From: Patiria miniata
Lineage: Eukaryota > Echinodermata > Asteroidea > Valvatida > Asterinidae
Length of the DNA stretch: 64,000 nt
Direction: 5' to 3'
Assembly: GCF_015706575.1 (NCBI RefSeq)
Contig: NW_024037063.1
Span: 124,001 to 188,000 of the forward strand
Part shown: piece by piece, positions 1-10,944 of the stretch
Numbering within the stretch: the stretch's first letter is position 1
Layout of the letters: each line of letters begins with the position of its first letter
Notes under the pieces: model-generated
The model's input: only the letters and a program-made list of their open reading frames with translations
The model's database searches: none
What the model was told of the DNA's origin: nothing
Position numbers and translations under genes: made by a program

Positions 1-138
1 GAGAGCTAGTTAGTCTGGCAACAACGTCCAACAAGTTTGAAGTCCGTAGACCCAATACTCGTGGAGAAAATGTGACATAAGCAAGAATATTTTGCCCGAG
101 TTTGTTTCTGTGCGTAAATTGCCATAGAGTAGGCTGTC

Positions 139-160
139 AGCGGGCTTCGCTCCGTGGTGT
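139..160. other. GC-rich conserved block with short inverted repeat (example in unit 1)
   Basis: This is the most GC-rich part of the monomer. AGCG (139-142) and CGCT (148-151) can pair around a GGCTT loop, giving a weak 4-bp hairpin. It recurs in all units except the truncated or point-mutated ones: single-G losses near 33032, 49506, 54306 and 55218, and a G-to-C change at 58997. It does not fit the CENP-B box pattern. A protein-binding role is only a guess. Confidence 0.45.
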
Positions 161-200
161 GTTTACATGCTATATCTCGTTTCGGCGGTATCTTGTTATG

Positions 201-219
201 AAAAATTTCTGATTTTTTT
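201..219. other. Phased A/T tracts and inverted repeat (example in unit 1)
   Basis: An A5T3 tract (201-208) is followed by T7 (213-219), with tract centres about 11-12 bp apart, close to one helical turn. Such spacing is known to favour intrinsic DNA curvature. AAAAAT and ATTTTT around TTCTG also form a 6-bp inverted repeat. The first tract is the main length-variable site of the array: A5T3 is commonest, A6T2 is frequent, A5T2 and A4T3 give 228-bp units, and A7T2 (near 38583) and A6T3 (near 48877) occur once each. A T8 version of the second tract is in the unit at 50964-51193. Confidence 0.5.
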
Positions 220-229
220 GACATGTATC

Positions 230-1372
230 GAGAGCTAGTTAGTCTGGCAACAACGTCCAACAAGTTTGAAGTCCGTAGACCCAATACTCGTGGAGAAAAT
301 GTGACATAAGCAAGAATATTATGCCCGAGTTTGTTTCTGTGCGTAAATTGCCATAGAGTAGGCTGTCAGCGGGCTTCGCTCCGTGGTGTGTTTACATGCT
401 ATATCTCGTTTTGGCGGTATCTTGTTATGAAAAATTTCTGATTTTTTTGACATGTATCGAGAGCTAGTTAGTCTGGCAACAACGTCCAACAAGTTTGAAG
501 TCCGTAGACCCAATACTCGTGGAGAAAATGTGACATAAGCAAGAATATTATGCCCGAGTTTGTTTCTGTGCGTAAATTGCCATAGAGTAGGCTGTCAGCG
601 GGCTTCGCTCCGTGGTGTGTTTATATGCTATATCTCAAATCGGCGGTATCTTGTTATGAAAAATTTCTGATTTTTTTGACATGTATCGAGAGCTAGTTAG
701 TCTGGCAACAACGTCCAACAAGTTTGAAGTCCGTAGACCCAATACTCGTGGAGAAAATGTGACATAAGCAAGAATATTATGCCCGAGTTTGTTTCTGTGC
801 GTAAATTGCCATAGAGTAGGCTGTCAGCGGGCTTCGCTCCGTGGTGTGTTTATATGCTATATCTCGTTCGGCGGTATCTTGTTATGAAAAATTTCTGATT
901 TTTTTGACATGTATCGAGAGCTAGTTAGTCTGGCAACAACGTCCAACAAGTTTGAAGTCCGTAGACCCAATACTCGTGGAGAAAATGTGACATAAGCAAG
1001 AATATTTTGCCCGAGTTTGTTTCTGTGCGTAAATTGCCATAGAGTAGGCTGTCAGCGGGCTTCGCTCCGTGGTGTGTTTACATGCTATATCTCGTTTTGG
1101 CGGTATCTTGTTATGAAAAATTTCTGATTTTTTTGACATGTATCGAGAGCTAGTTAGTCTGGCAACAACGTCCAACAAGTTTGAAGTCCGTAGACCCAAT
1201 ACTCGTGGAGAAAATGTGACATAAGCAAGAATATTATGCCCGAGTTTGTTTCTGTGCGTAAATTGCCATAGAGTAGGCTGTCAGCGGGCTTCGCTCCGTG
1301 GTGTGTTTATATGCTATATCTCGTTCGGCGGTATCTTGTTATGAAAAATTTCTGATTTTTTTGACATGTATC
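230..1372. repeat. HOR module 1, copy 1 (A-B-b-At-b)
   Basis: Five units in the order A, B, T166/GTTC, At, T166/GTTC. It matches the A-B-B-At-B module seen at 1601, 4802, 6861 and 17812, but units 3 and 5 carry GTTC at 179-182 (a 1-bp shorter block) in place of AAATC. GTTC recurs only near 60.2 and 61.5 kb. Confidence 0.7.
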
Positions 1373-1600
1373 GAGAGCTAGTTAGTCTGGCAACAACGTC
1401 CAACAAGTTTGAAGTCCGTAGACCCAATACTCGTGGAGAAAATGTGACATAAGCAAGAATATTTGCCCGAGTTTGTTTCTGTGCGTAAATTGCCATAGAG
1501 TAGGCTGTCAGCGGGCTTCGCTCCGTGGTGTGTTTACATGCTATATCTCGTTTTGGCGGTATCTTGTTATGAAAAATTTCTGATTTTTTTGACATGTATC
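1373..1600. repeat. Single linking unit Ad (228 bp)
   Basis: One type A unit with one base missing at position 92, lying between module copies 1 and 2. Confidence 0.85.
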
Positions 1601-2743
1601 GAGAGCTAGTTAGTCTGGCAACAACGTCCAACAAGTTTGAAGTCCGTAGACCCAATACTCGTGGAGAAAATGTGACATAAGCAAGAATATTATGCCCGAG
1701 TTTGTTTCTGTGCGTAAATTGCCATAGAGTAGGCTGTCAGCGGGCTTCGCTCCGTGGTGTGTTTACATGCTATATCTCGTTTTGGCGGTATCTTGTTATG
1801 AAAAATTTCTGATTTTTTTGACATGTATCGAGAGCTAGTTAGTCTGGCAACAACGTCCAACAAGTTTGAAGTCCGTAGACCCAATACTCGTGGAGAAAAT
1901 GTGACATAAGCAAGAATATTATGCCCGAGTTTGTTTCTGTGCGTAAATTGCCATAGAGTAGGCTGTCAGCGGGCTTCGCTCCGTGGTGTGTTTATATGCT
2001 ATATCTCAAATCGGCGGTATCTTGTTATGAAAAATTCTGATTTTTTTGACATGTATCGAGAGCTAGTTAGTCTGGCAACAACGTCCAACAAGTTTGAAGT
2101 CCGTAGACCCAATACTCGTGGAGAAAATGTGACATAAGCAAGAATATTTGCCCGAGTTTGTTTCTGTGCGTAAATTGCCATAGAGTAGGCTGTCAGCGGG
2201 CTTCGCTCCGTGGTGTGTTTATATGCTATATCTCAAATCGGCGGTATCTTGTTATGAAAAATTTCTGATTTTTTTGACATGTATCGAGAGCTAGTTAGTC
2301 TGGCAACAACGTCCAACAAGTTTGAAGTCCGTAGACCCAATACTCGTGGAGAAAATGTGACATAAGCAAGAATATTTTGCCCGAGTTTGTTTCTGTGCGT
2401 AAATTGCCATAGAGTAGGCTGTCAGCGGGCTTCGCTCCGTGGTGTGTTTACATGCTATATCTCGTTTTGGCGGTATCTTGTTATGAAAAATTTCTGATTT
2501 TTTTGACATGTATCGAGAGCTAGTTAGTCTGGCAACAACGTCCAACAAGTTTGAAGTCCGTAGACCCAATACTCGTGGAGAAAATGTGACATAAGCAAGA
2601 ATATTATGCCCGAGTTTGTTTCTGTGCGTAAATTGCCATAGAGTAGGCTGTCAGCGGGCTTCGCTCCGTGGTGTGTTTATATGCTATATCTCAAATCGGC
2701 GGTATCTTGTTATGAAAAATTTCTGATTTTTTTGACATGTATC
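1601..2743. repeat. HOR module 1, copy 2 (A-Bs-Bd-At-B)
   Basis: Five units: A, B with A5T2, B with a base lost at 92, A with T92, B. The A5T2 in the second unit is shared with the copy at 6861, suggesting that these two are close relatives. Confidence 0.75.
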
Positions 2744-4801
2744 GAGAGCTAGTTAGTCTGGCAACAACGTCCAACAAGTTTGAAGTCCGTAGACCCAATA
2801 CTCGTGGAGAAAATGTGACATAAGCAAGAATATTATGCCCGAGTTTGTTTCTGTGCGTAAATTGCCATAGAGTAGGCTGTCAGCGGGCTTCGCTCCGTGG
2901 TGTGTTTACATGCTATATCTCGTTTGGCGGTATCTTGTTATGAAAAATTTCTGATTTTTTTGACATGTATCGAGAGCTAGTTAGTCTGGCAACAACGTCC
3001 AACAAGTTTGAAGTCCGTAGACCCAATACTCGTGGAGAAAATGTGACATAAGCAAGAATATTATGCCCGAGTTTGTTTCTGTGCGTAAATTGCCATAGAG
3101 TAGGCTGTCAGCGGGCTTCGCTCCGTGGTGTGTTTACATGCTATATCTCGTTTTGGCGGTATCTTGTTATGAAAAATTTCTGATTTTTTTGACATGTATC
3201 GAGAGCTAGTTAGTCTGGCAACAACGTCCAACAAGTTTGAAGTCCGTAGACCCAATACTCGTGGAGAAAATGTGACATAAGCAAGAATATTATGCCCGAG
3301 TTTGTTTCTGTGCGTAAATTGCCATAGAGTAGGCTGTCAGCGGGCTTCGCTCCGTGGTGTGTTTACATGCTATATCTCGTTTTGGCGGTATCTTGTTATG
3401 AAAAATTTCTGATTTTTTTGACATGTATCGAGAGCTAGTTAGTCTGGCAACAACGTCCAACAAGTTTGAAGTCCGTAGACCCAATACTCGTGGAGAAAAT
3501 GTGACATAAGCAAGAATATTATGCCCGAGTTTGTTTCTGTGCGTAAATTGCCATAGAGTAGGCTGTCAGCGGGCTTCGCTCCGTGGTGTGTTTATATGCT
3601 ATATCTCAAATCGGCGGTATCTTGTTATGAAAAATTTCTGATTTTTTTGACATGTATCGAGAGCTAGTTAGTCTGGCAACAACGTCCAACAAGTTTGAAG
3701 TCCGTAGACCCAATACTCGTGGAGAAAATGTGACATAAGCAAGAATATTATGCCCGAGTTTGTTTCTGTGCGTAAATTGCCATAGAGTAGGCTGTCAGCG
3801 GGCTTCGCTCCGTGGTGTGTTTATATGCTATATCTCGTTTCGGCGGTATCTTGTTATGAAAAATTTCTGATTTTTTTGACATGTATCGAGAGCTAGTTAG
3901 TCTGGCAACAACGTCCAACAAGTTTGAAGTCCGTAGACCCAATACTCGTGGAGAAAATGTGACATAAGCAAGAATATTATGCCCGAGTTTGTTTCTGTGC
4001 GTAAATTGCCATAGAGTAGGCTGTCAGCGGGCTTCGCTCCGTGGTGTGTTTACATGCTATATCTCGTTTCGGCGGTATCTTGTTATGAAAAATTTCTGAT
4101 TTTTTTGACATGTATCGAGAGCTAGTTAGTCTGGCAACAACGTCCAACAAGTTTGAAGTCCGTAGACCCAATACTCGTGGAGAAAATGTGACATAAGCAA
4201 GAATATTTTGCCCGAGTTTGTTTCTGTGCGTAAATTGCCATAGAGTAGGCTGTCAGCGGGCTTCGCTCCGTGGTGTGTTTACATGCTATATCTCGTTTTG
4301 GCGGTATCTTGTTATGAAAAATTCTGATTTTTTTGACATGTATCGAGAGCTAGTTAGTCTGGCAACAACGTCCAACAAGTTTGAAGTCCGTAGACCCAAT
4401 ACTCGTGGAGAAAATGTGACATAAGCAAGAATATTATGCCCGAGTTTGTTTCTGTGCGTAAATTGCCATAGAGTAGGCTGTCAGCGGGCTTCGCTCCGTG
4501 GTGTGTTTACATGCTATATCTCGTTTTGGCGGTATCTTGTTATGAAAAATTTCTGATTTTTTTGACATGTATCGAGAGCTAGTTAGTCTGGCAACAACGT
4601 CCAACAAGTTTGAAGTCCGTAGACCCAATACTCGTGGAGAAAATGTGACATAAGCAAGAATATTATGCCCGAGTTTGTTTCTGTGCGTAAATTGCCATAG
4701 AGTAGGCTGTCAGCGGGCTTCGCTCCGTGGTGTGTTTACATGCTATATCTCGTTTTGGCGGTATCTTGTTATGAAAAATTCTGATTTTTTTGACATGTAT
4801 C
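2744..4801. repeat. Nine mixed units, A-rich
   Basis: Unit order: A(GTTT), A, A, B, A'(GTTTC), A(GTTTC), Ats, A, As. Two adjacent GTTTC units with different bases at 166 suggest conversion of a short segment. Total length 2058 bp equals nine units minus three single-base losses. Confidence 0.85.
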
Positions 4802-5946
4802 GAGAGCTAGTTAGTCTGGCAACAACGTCCAACAAGTTTGAAGTCCGTAGACCCAATACTCGTGGAGAAAATGTGACATAAGCAAGAATATTATGCCCGA
4901 GTTTGTTTCTGTGCGTAAATTGCCATAGAGTAGGCTGTCAGCGGGCTTCGCTCCGTGGTGTGTTTACATGCTATATCTCGTTTTGGCGGTATCTTGTTAT
5001 GAAAAATTTCTGATTTTTTTGACATGTATCGAGAGCTAGTTAGTCTGGCAACAACGTCCAACAAGTTTGAAGTCCGTAGACCCAATACTCGTGGAGAAAA
5101 TGTGACATAAGCAAGAATATTATGCCCGAGTTTGTTTCTGTGCGTAAATTGCCATAGAGTAGGCTGTCAGCGGGCTTCGCTCCGTGGTGTGTTTATATGC
5201 TATATCTCAAATCGGCGGTATCTTGTTATGAAAAATTTCTGATTTTTTTGACATGTATCGAGAGCTAGTTAGTCTGGCAACAACGTCCAACAAGTTTGAA
5301 GTCCGTAGACCCAATACTCGTGGAGAAAATGTGACATAAGCAAGAATATTTTGCCCGAGTTTGTTTCTGTGCGTAAATTGCCATAGAGTAGGCTGTCAGC
5401 GGGCTTCGCTCCGTGGTGTGTTTATATGCTATATCTCAAATCGGCGGTATCTTGTTATGAAAAATTTCTGATTTTTTTGACATGTATCGAGAGCTAGTTA
5501 GTCTGGCAACAACGTCCAACAAGTTTGAAGTCCGTAGACCCAATACTCGTGGAGAAAATGTGACATAAGCAAGAATATTTTGCCCGAGTTTGTTTCTGTG
5601 CGTAAATTGCCATAGAGTAGGCTGTCAGCGGGCTTCGCTCCGTGGTGTGTTTACATGCTATATCTCGTTTTGGCGGTATCTTGTTATGAAAAATTTCTGA
5701 TTTTTTTGACATGTATCGAGAGCTAGTTAGTCTGGCAACAACGTCCAACAAGTTTGAAGTCCGTAGACCCAATACTCGTGGAGAAAATGTGACATAAGCA
5801 AGAATATTTTGCCCGAGTTTGTTTCTGTGCGTAAATTGCCATAGAGTAGGCTGTCAGCGGGCTTCGCTCCGTGGTGTGTTTATATGCTATATCTCAAATC
5901 GGCGGTATCTTGTTATGAAAAATTTCTGATTTTTTTGACATGTATC
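4802..5946. repeat. HOR module 1, copy 3 (A-B-Bt-At-Bt)
   Basis: Five full-length units: A, B, Bt, At, Bt. Identical in unit type to the copy at 17812-18956, about 13.0 kb away. Confidence 0.8.
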
Positions 5947-6860
5947 GAGAGCTAGTTAGTCTGGCAACAACGTCCAACAAGTTTGAAGTCCGTAGACCCA
6001 ATACTCGTGGAGAAAATGTGACATAAGCAAGAATATTTTGCCCGAGTTTGTTTCTGTGCGTAAATTGCCATAGAGTAGGCTGTCAGCGGGCTTCGCTCCG
6101 TGGTGTGTTTATATGCTATATCTCGTTTTGGCGGTATCTTGTTATGAAAAATTTCTGATTTTTTTGACATGTATCGAGAGCTAGTTAGTCTGGCAACAAC
6201 GTCCAACAAGTTTGAAGTCCGTAGACCCAATACTCGTGGAGAAAATGTGACATAAGCAAGAATATTTGCCCGAGTTTGTTTCTGTGCGTAAATTGCCATA
6301 GAGTAGGCTGTCAGCGGGCTTCGCTCCGTGGTGTGTTTATATGCTATATCTCAAATCGGCGGTATCTTGTTATGAAAAATTTCTGATTTTTTTGACATGT
6401 ATCGAGAGCTAGTTAGTCTGGCAACAACGTCCAACAAGTTTGAAGTCCGTAGACCCAATACTCGTGGAGAAAATGTGACATAAGCAAGAATATTATGCCC
6501 GAGTTTGTTTCTGTGCGTAAATTGCCATAGAGTAGGCTGTCAGCGGGCTTCGCTCCGTGGTGTGTTTACATGCTATATCTCGTTTTGGCGGTATCTTGTT
6601 ATGAAAAATTTCTGATTTTTTTGACATGTATCGAGAGCTAGTTAGTCTGGCAACAACGTCCAACAAGTTTGAAGTCCGTAGACCCAATACTCGTGGAGAA
6701 AATGTGACATAAGCAAGAATATTTTGCCCGAGTTTGTTTCTGTGCGTAAATTGCCATAGAGTAGGCTGTCAGCGGGCTTCGCTCCGTGGTGTGTTTACAT
6801 GCTATATCTCGTTTTGGCGGTATCTTGTTATGAAAAATTCTGATTTTTTTGACATGTATC
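5947..6860. repeat. Four units A't-Bd-A-Ats
   Basis: Links module copies 3 and 4. The first unit is an A' (T166 with GTTTT), a mixed haplotype. Length 914 bp is four units minus two single-base losses. Confidence 0.85.
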
Positions 6861-8004
6861 GAGAGCTAGTTAGTCTGGCAACAACGTCCAACAAGTTTGA
6901 AGTCCGTAGACCCAATACTCGTGGAGAAAATGTGACATAAGCAAGAATATTATGCCCGAGTTTGTTTCTGTGCGTAAATTGCCATAGAGTAGGCTGTCAG
7001 CGGGCTTCGCTCCGTGGTGTGTTTACATGCTATATCTCGTTTTGGCGGTATCTTGTTATGAAAAATTTCTGATTTTTTTGACATGTATCGAGAGCTAGTT
7101 AGTCTGGCAACAACGTCCAACAAGTTTGAAGTCCGTAGACCCAATACTCGTGGAGAAAATGTGACATAAGCAAGAATATTATGCCCGAGTTTGTTTCTGT
7201 GCGTAAATTGCCATAGAGTAGGCTGTCAGCGGGCTTCGCTCCGTGGTGTGTTTATATGCTATATCTCAAATCGGCGGTATCTTGTTATGAAAAATTCTGA
7301 TTTTTTTGACATGTATCGAGAGCTAGTTAGTCTGGCAACAACGTCCAACAAGTTTGAAGTCCGTAGACCCAATACTCGTGGAGAAAATGTGACATAAGCA
7401 AGAATATTTTGCCCGAGTTTGTTTCTGTGCGTAAATTGCCATAGAGTAGGCTGTCAGCGGGCTTCGCTCCGTGGTGTGTTTATATGCTATATCTCAAATC
7501 GGCGGTATCTTGTTATGAAAAATTTCTGATTTTTTTGACATGTATCGAGAGCTAGTTAGTCTGGCAACAACGTCCAACAAGTTTGAAGTCCGTAGACCCA
7601 ATACTCGTGGAGAAAATGTGACATAAGCAAGAATATTTTGCCCGAGTTTGTTTCTGTGCGTAAATTGCCATAGAGTAGGCTGTCAGCGGGCTTCGCTCCG
7701 TGGTGTGTTTACATGCTATATCTCGTTTTGGCGGTATCTTGTTATGAAAAATTTCTGATTTTTTTGACATGTATCGAGAGCTAGTTAGTCTGGCAACAAC
7801 GTCCAACAAGTTTGAAGTCCGTAGACCCAATACTCGTGGAGAAAATGTGACATAAGCAAGAATATTATGCCCGAGTTTGTTTCTGTGCGTAAATTGCCAT
7901 AGAGTAGGCTGTCAGCGGGCTTCGCTCCGTGGTGTGTTTATATGCTATATCTCAAATCGGCGGTATCTTGTTATGAAAAATTTCTGATTTTTTTGACATG
8001 TATC
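6861..8004. repeat. HOR module 1, copy 4 (A-Bs-Bt-At-B)
   Basis: Five units with the module order. It is followed directly by an internally deleted unit and then four B units, the same succession as after the copy at 17812. Confidence 0.8.
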
Positions 8005-8199
8005 GAGAGCTAGTTAGTCTGGCAACAACGTCCAACAAGTTTGAAGTCCGTAGACCCAATACTCGTGGAGAAAATGTGACATAAGCAAGAATATTATGCC
8101 CGAGTTTGTTTCTGTGCGTAAATTGCCATAGAGTAGGCTGTCAGCGGGCTTCGCTCCGTGGTGTGTTTACATGCAATTCTGATTTTTTTGACATGTATC
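8005..8199. repeat. Truncated monomer, 195 bp (34-bp internal deletion)
   Basis: The unit lacks 34 bp between atgc at monomer 167-170 and the end of the A/T tract; the junction reads atgcaattctg at 8171-8181. Both the A/B-diagnostic block at 179-183 and the start of the A/T tract are lost. C166 is retained. No microhomology is evident at the junction. Its partner is at 18957-19155. Confidence 0.95.
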
Positions 8200-9113
8200 G
8201 AGAGCTAGTTAGTCTGGCAACAACGTCCAACAAGTTTGAAGTCCGTAGACCCAATACTCGTGGAGAAAATGTGACATAAGCAAGAATATTTTGCCCGAGT
8301 TTGTTTCTGTGCGTAAATTGCCATAGAGTAGGCTGTCAGCGGGCTTCGCTCCGTGGTGTGTTTATATGCTATATCTCAAATCGGCGGTATCTTGTTATGA
8401 AAAATTTCTGATTTTTTTGACATGTATCGAGAGCTAGTTAGTCTGGCAACAACGTCCAACAAGTTTGAAGTCCGTAGACCCAATACTCGTGGAGAAAATG
8501 TGACATAAGCAAGAATATTTGCCCGAGTTTGTTTCTGTGCGTAAATTGCCATAGAGTAGGCTGTCAGCGGGCTTCGCTCCGTGGTGTGTTTATATGCTAT
8601 ATCTCAAATCGGCGGTATCTTGTTATGAAAAAATTCTGATTTTTTTGACATGTATCGAGAGCTAGTTAGTCTGGCAACAACGTCCAACAAGTTTGAAGTC
8701 CGTAGACCCAATACTCGTGGAGAAAATGTGACATAAGCAAGAATATTATGCCCGAGTTTGTTTCTGTGCGTAAATTGCCATAGAGTAGGCTGTCAGCGGG
8801 CTTCGCTCCGTGGTGTGTTTATATGCTATATCTCAAATCGGCGGTATCTTGTTATGAAAAATTTCTGATTTTTTTGACATGTATCGAGAGCTAGTTAGTC
8901 TGGCAACAACGTCCAACAAGTTTGAAGTCCGTAGACCCAATACTCGTGGAGAAAATGTGACATAAGCAAGAATATTTGCCCGAGTTTGTTTCTGTGCGTA
9001 AATTGCCATAGAGTAGGCTGTCAGCGGGCTTCGCTCCGTGGTGTGTTTATATGCTATATCTCAAATCGGCGGTATCTTGTTATGAAAAATTTCTGATTTT
9101 TTTGACATGTATC
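8200..9113. repeat. Run of four B units (Bt-Bd*-B-Bd)
   Basis: Four consecutive B units after the truncated monomer. Two lack a base at 92 and one carries A6T2. Corresponds in position to the four B units at 19156-20071. Confidence 0.85.
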
Positions 9114-10944
9114 GAGAGCTAGTTAGTCTGGCAACAACGTCCAACAAGTTTGAAGTCCGTAGACCCAATACTCGTGGAGAAAATGTGACATAAGCAAGAA
9201 TATTATGCCCGAGTTTGTTTCTGTGCGTAAATTGCCATAGAGTAGGCTGTCAGCGGGCTTCGCTCCGTGGTGTGTTTACATGCTATATCTCGTTTTGGCG
9301 GTATCTTGTTATGAAAAATTTCTGATTTTTTTGACATGTATCGAGAGCTAGTTAGTCTGGCAACAACGTCCAACAAGTTTGAAGTCCGTAGACCCAATAC
9401 TCGTGGAGAAAATGTGACATAAGCAAGAATATTATGCCCGAGTTTGTTTCTGTGCGTAAATTGCCATAGAGTAGGCTGTCAGCGGGCTTCGCTCCGTGGT
9501 GTGTTTACATGCTATATCTCGTTTTGGCGGTATCTTGTTATGAAAAATTTCTGATTTTTTTGACATGTATCGAGAGCTAGTTAGTCTGGCAACAACGTCC
9601 AACAAGTTTGAAGTCCGTAGACCCAATACTCGTGGAGAAAATGTGACATAAGCAAGAATATTATGCCCGAGTTTGTTTCTGTGCGTAAATTGCCATAGAG
9701 TAGGCTGTCAGCGGGCTTCGCTCCGTGGTGTGTTTACATGCTATATCTCGTTTTGGCGGTATCTTGTTATGAAAAATTTCTGATTTTTTTGACATGTATC
9801 GAGAGCTAGTTAGTCTGGCAACAACGTCCAACAAGTTTGAAGTCCGTAGACCCAATACTCGTGGAGAAAATGTGACATAAGCAAGAATATTATGCCCGAG
9901 TTTGTTTCTGTGCGTAAATTGCCATAGAGTAGGCTGTCAGCGGGCTTCGCTCCGTGGTGTGTTTACATGCTATATCTCGTTTTGGCGGTATCTTGTTATG
10001 AAAAATTTCTGATTTTTTTGACATGTATCGAGAGCTAGTTAGTCTGGCAACAACGTCCAACAAGTTTGAAGTCCGTAGACCCAATACTCGTGGAGAAAAT
10101 GTGACATAAGCAAGAATATTTTGCCCGAGTTTGTTTCTGTGCGTAAATTGCCATAGAGTAGGCTGTCAGCGGGCTTCGCTCCGTGGTGTGTTTATATGCT
10201 ATATCTCAAATCGGCGGTATCTTGTTATGAAAAATTTCTGATTTTTTTGACATGTATCGAGAGCTAGTTAGTCTGGCAACAACGTCCAACAAGTTTGAAG
10301 TCCGTAGACCCAATACTCGTGGAGAAAATGTGACATAAGCAAGAATATTATGCCCGAGTTTGTTTCTGTGCGTAAATTGCCATAGAGTAGGCTGTCAGCG
10401 GGCTTCGCTCCGTGGTGTGTTTACATGCTATATCTCGTTTCGGCGGTATCTTGTTATGAAAAATTCTGATTTTTTTGACATGTATCGAGAGCTAGTTAGT
10501 CTGGCAACAACGTCCAACAAGTTTGAAGTCCGTAGACCCAATACTCGTGGAGAAAATGTGACATAAGCAAGAATATTATGCCCGAGTTTGTTTCTGTGCG
10601 TAAATTGCCATAGAGTAGGCTGTCAGCGGGCTTCGCTCCGTGGTGTGTTTACATGCTATATCTCGTTTTGGCGGTATCTTGTTATGAAAAATTTCTGATT
10701 TTTTTGACATGTATCGAGAGCTAGTTAGTCTGGCAACAACGTCCAACAAGTTTGAAGTCCGTAGACCCAATACTCGTGGAGAAAATGTGACATAAGCAAG
10801 AATATTATGCCCGAGTTTGTTTCTGTGCGTAAATTGCCATAGAGTAGGCTGTCAGCGGGCTTCGCTCCGTGGTGTGTTTATATGCTATATCTCGTTTTGG
10901 CGGTATCTTGTTATGAAAAATTTCTGATTTTTTTGACATGTATC
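9114..10944. repeat. Eight units, A-rich
   Basis: Unit order: A, A, A, A, Bt, As(GTTTC), A, A'. Length 1831 bp is eight units minus one base. The run of four A units is among the most uniform stretches in the window. Confidence 0.85.

Larger units (their letters stand above)
1..229. repeat. Monomer unit 1, used as the reference frame
   Basis: This unit defines the monomer coordinates used elsewhere. Positions 1-91 hold the CAAC-rich stretch (tggcaacaacgtccaac) and an AATATT at 86-91, and are essentially invariant. Position 92 is A, T or missing. 93-165 is nearly invariant and includes the GC-rich block at 139-160. 166 is C or T. 179-183 is GTTTT, AAATC or a derivative. 201-208 is an A/T tract of variable length. 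213-219 is a T7 run, followed by ACATGT at 221-226. Unit 1 itself is T92, C166, GTTTC, A5T3. AATATT and ACATGT each occur once per monomer, so enzymes cutting there should give a 229-bp ladder. Confidence 0.97.

Noticed and set aside
139..160. CENP-B box
   Set aside because: TTCG is present, but the required A and CGGG at the set spacing are missing on both strands.
201..219. Hammerhead ribozyme core, known from some satellites
   Set aside because: The CTGATTT string lacks the CTGANGA core, and no matching GAAA and cleavage-site arrangement was seen on either strand.
4218..4424. Plus-strand 68-codon frames (about two dozen)
   Set aside because: They start at TTG and appear only in units shortened by one base in the A/T tract (A5T2 or A4T3). 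They are frame accidents, not genes.
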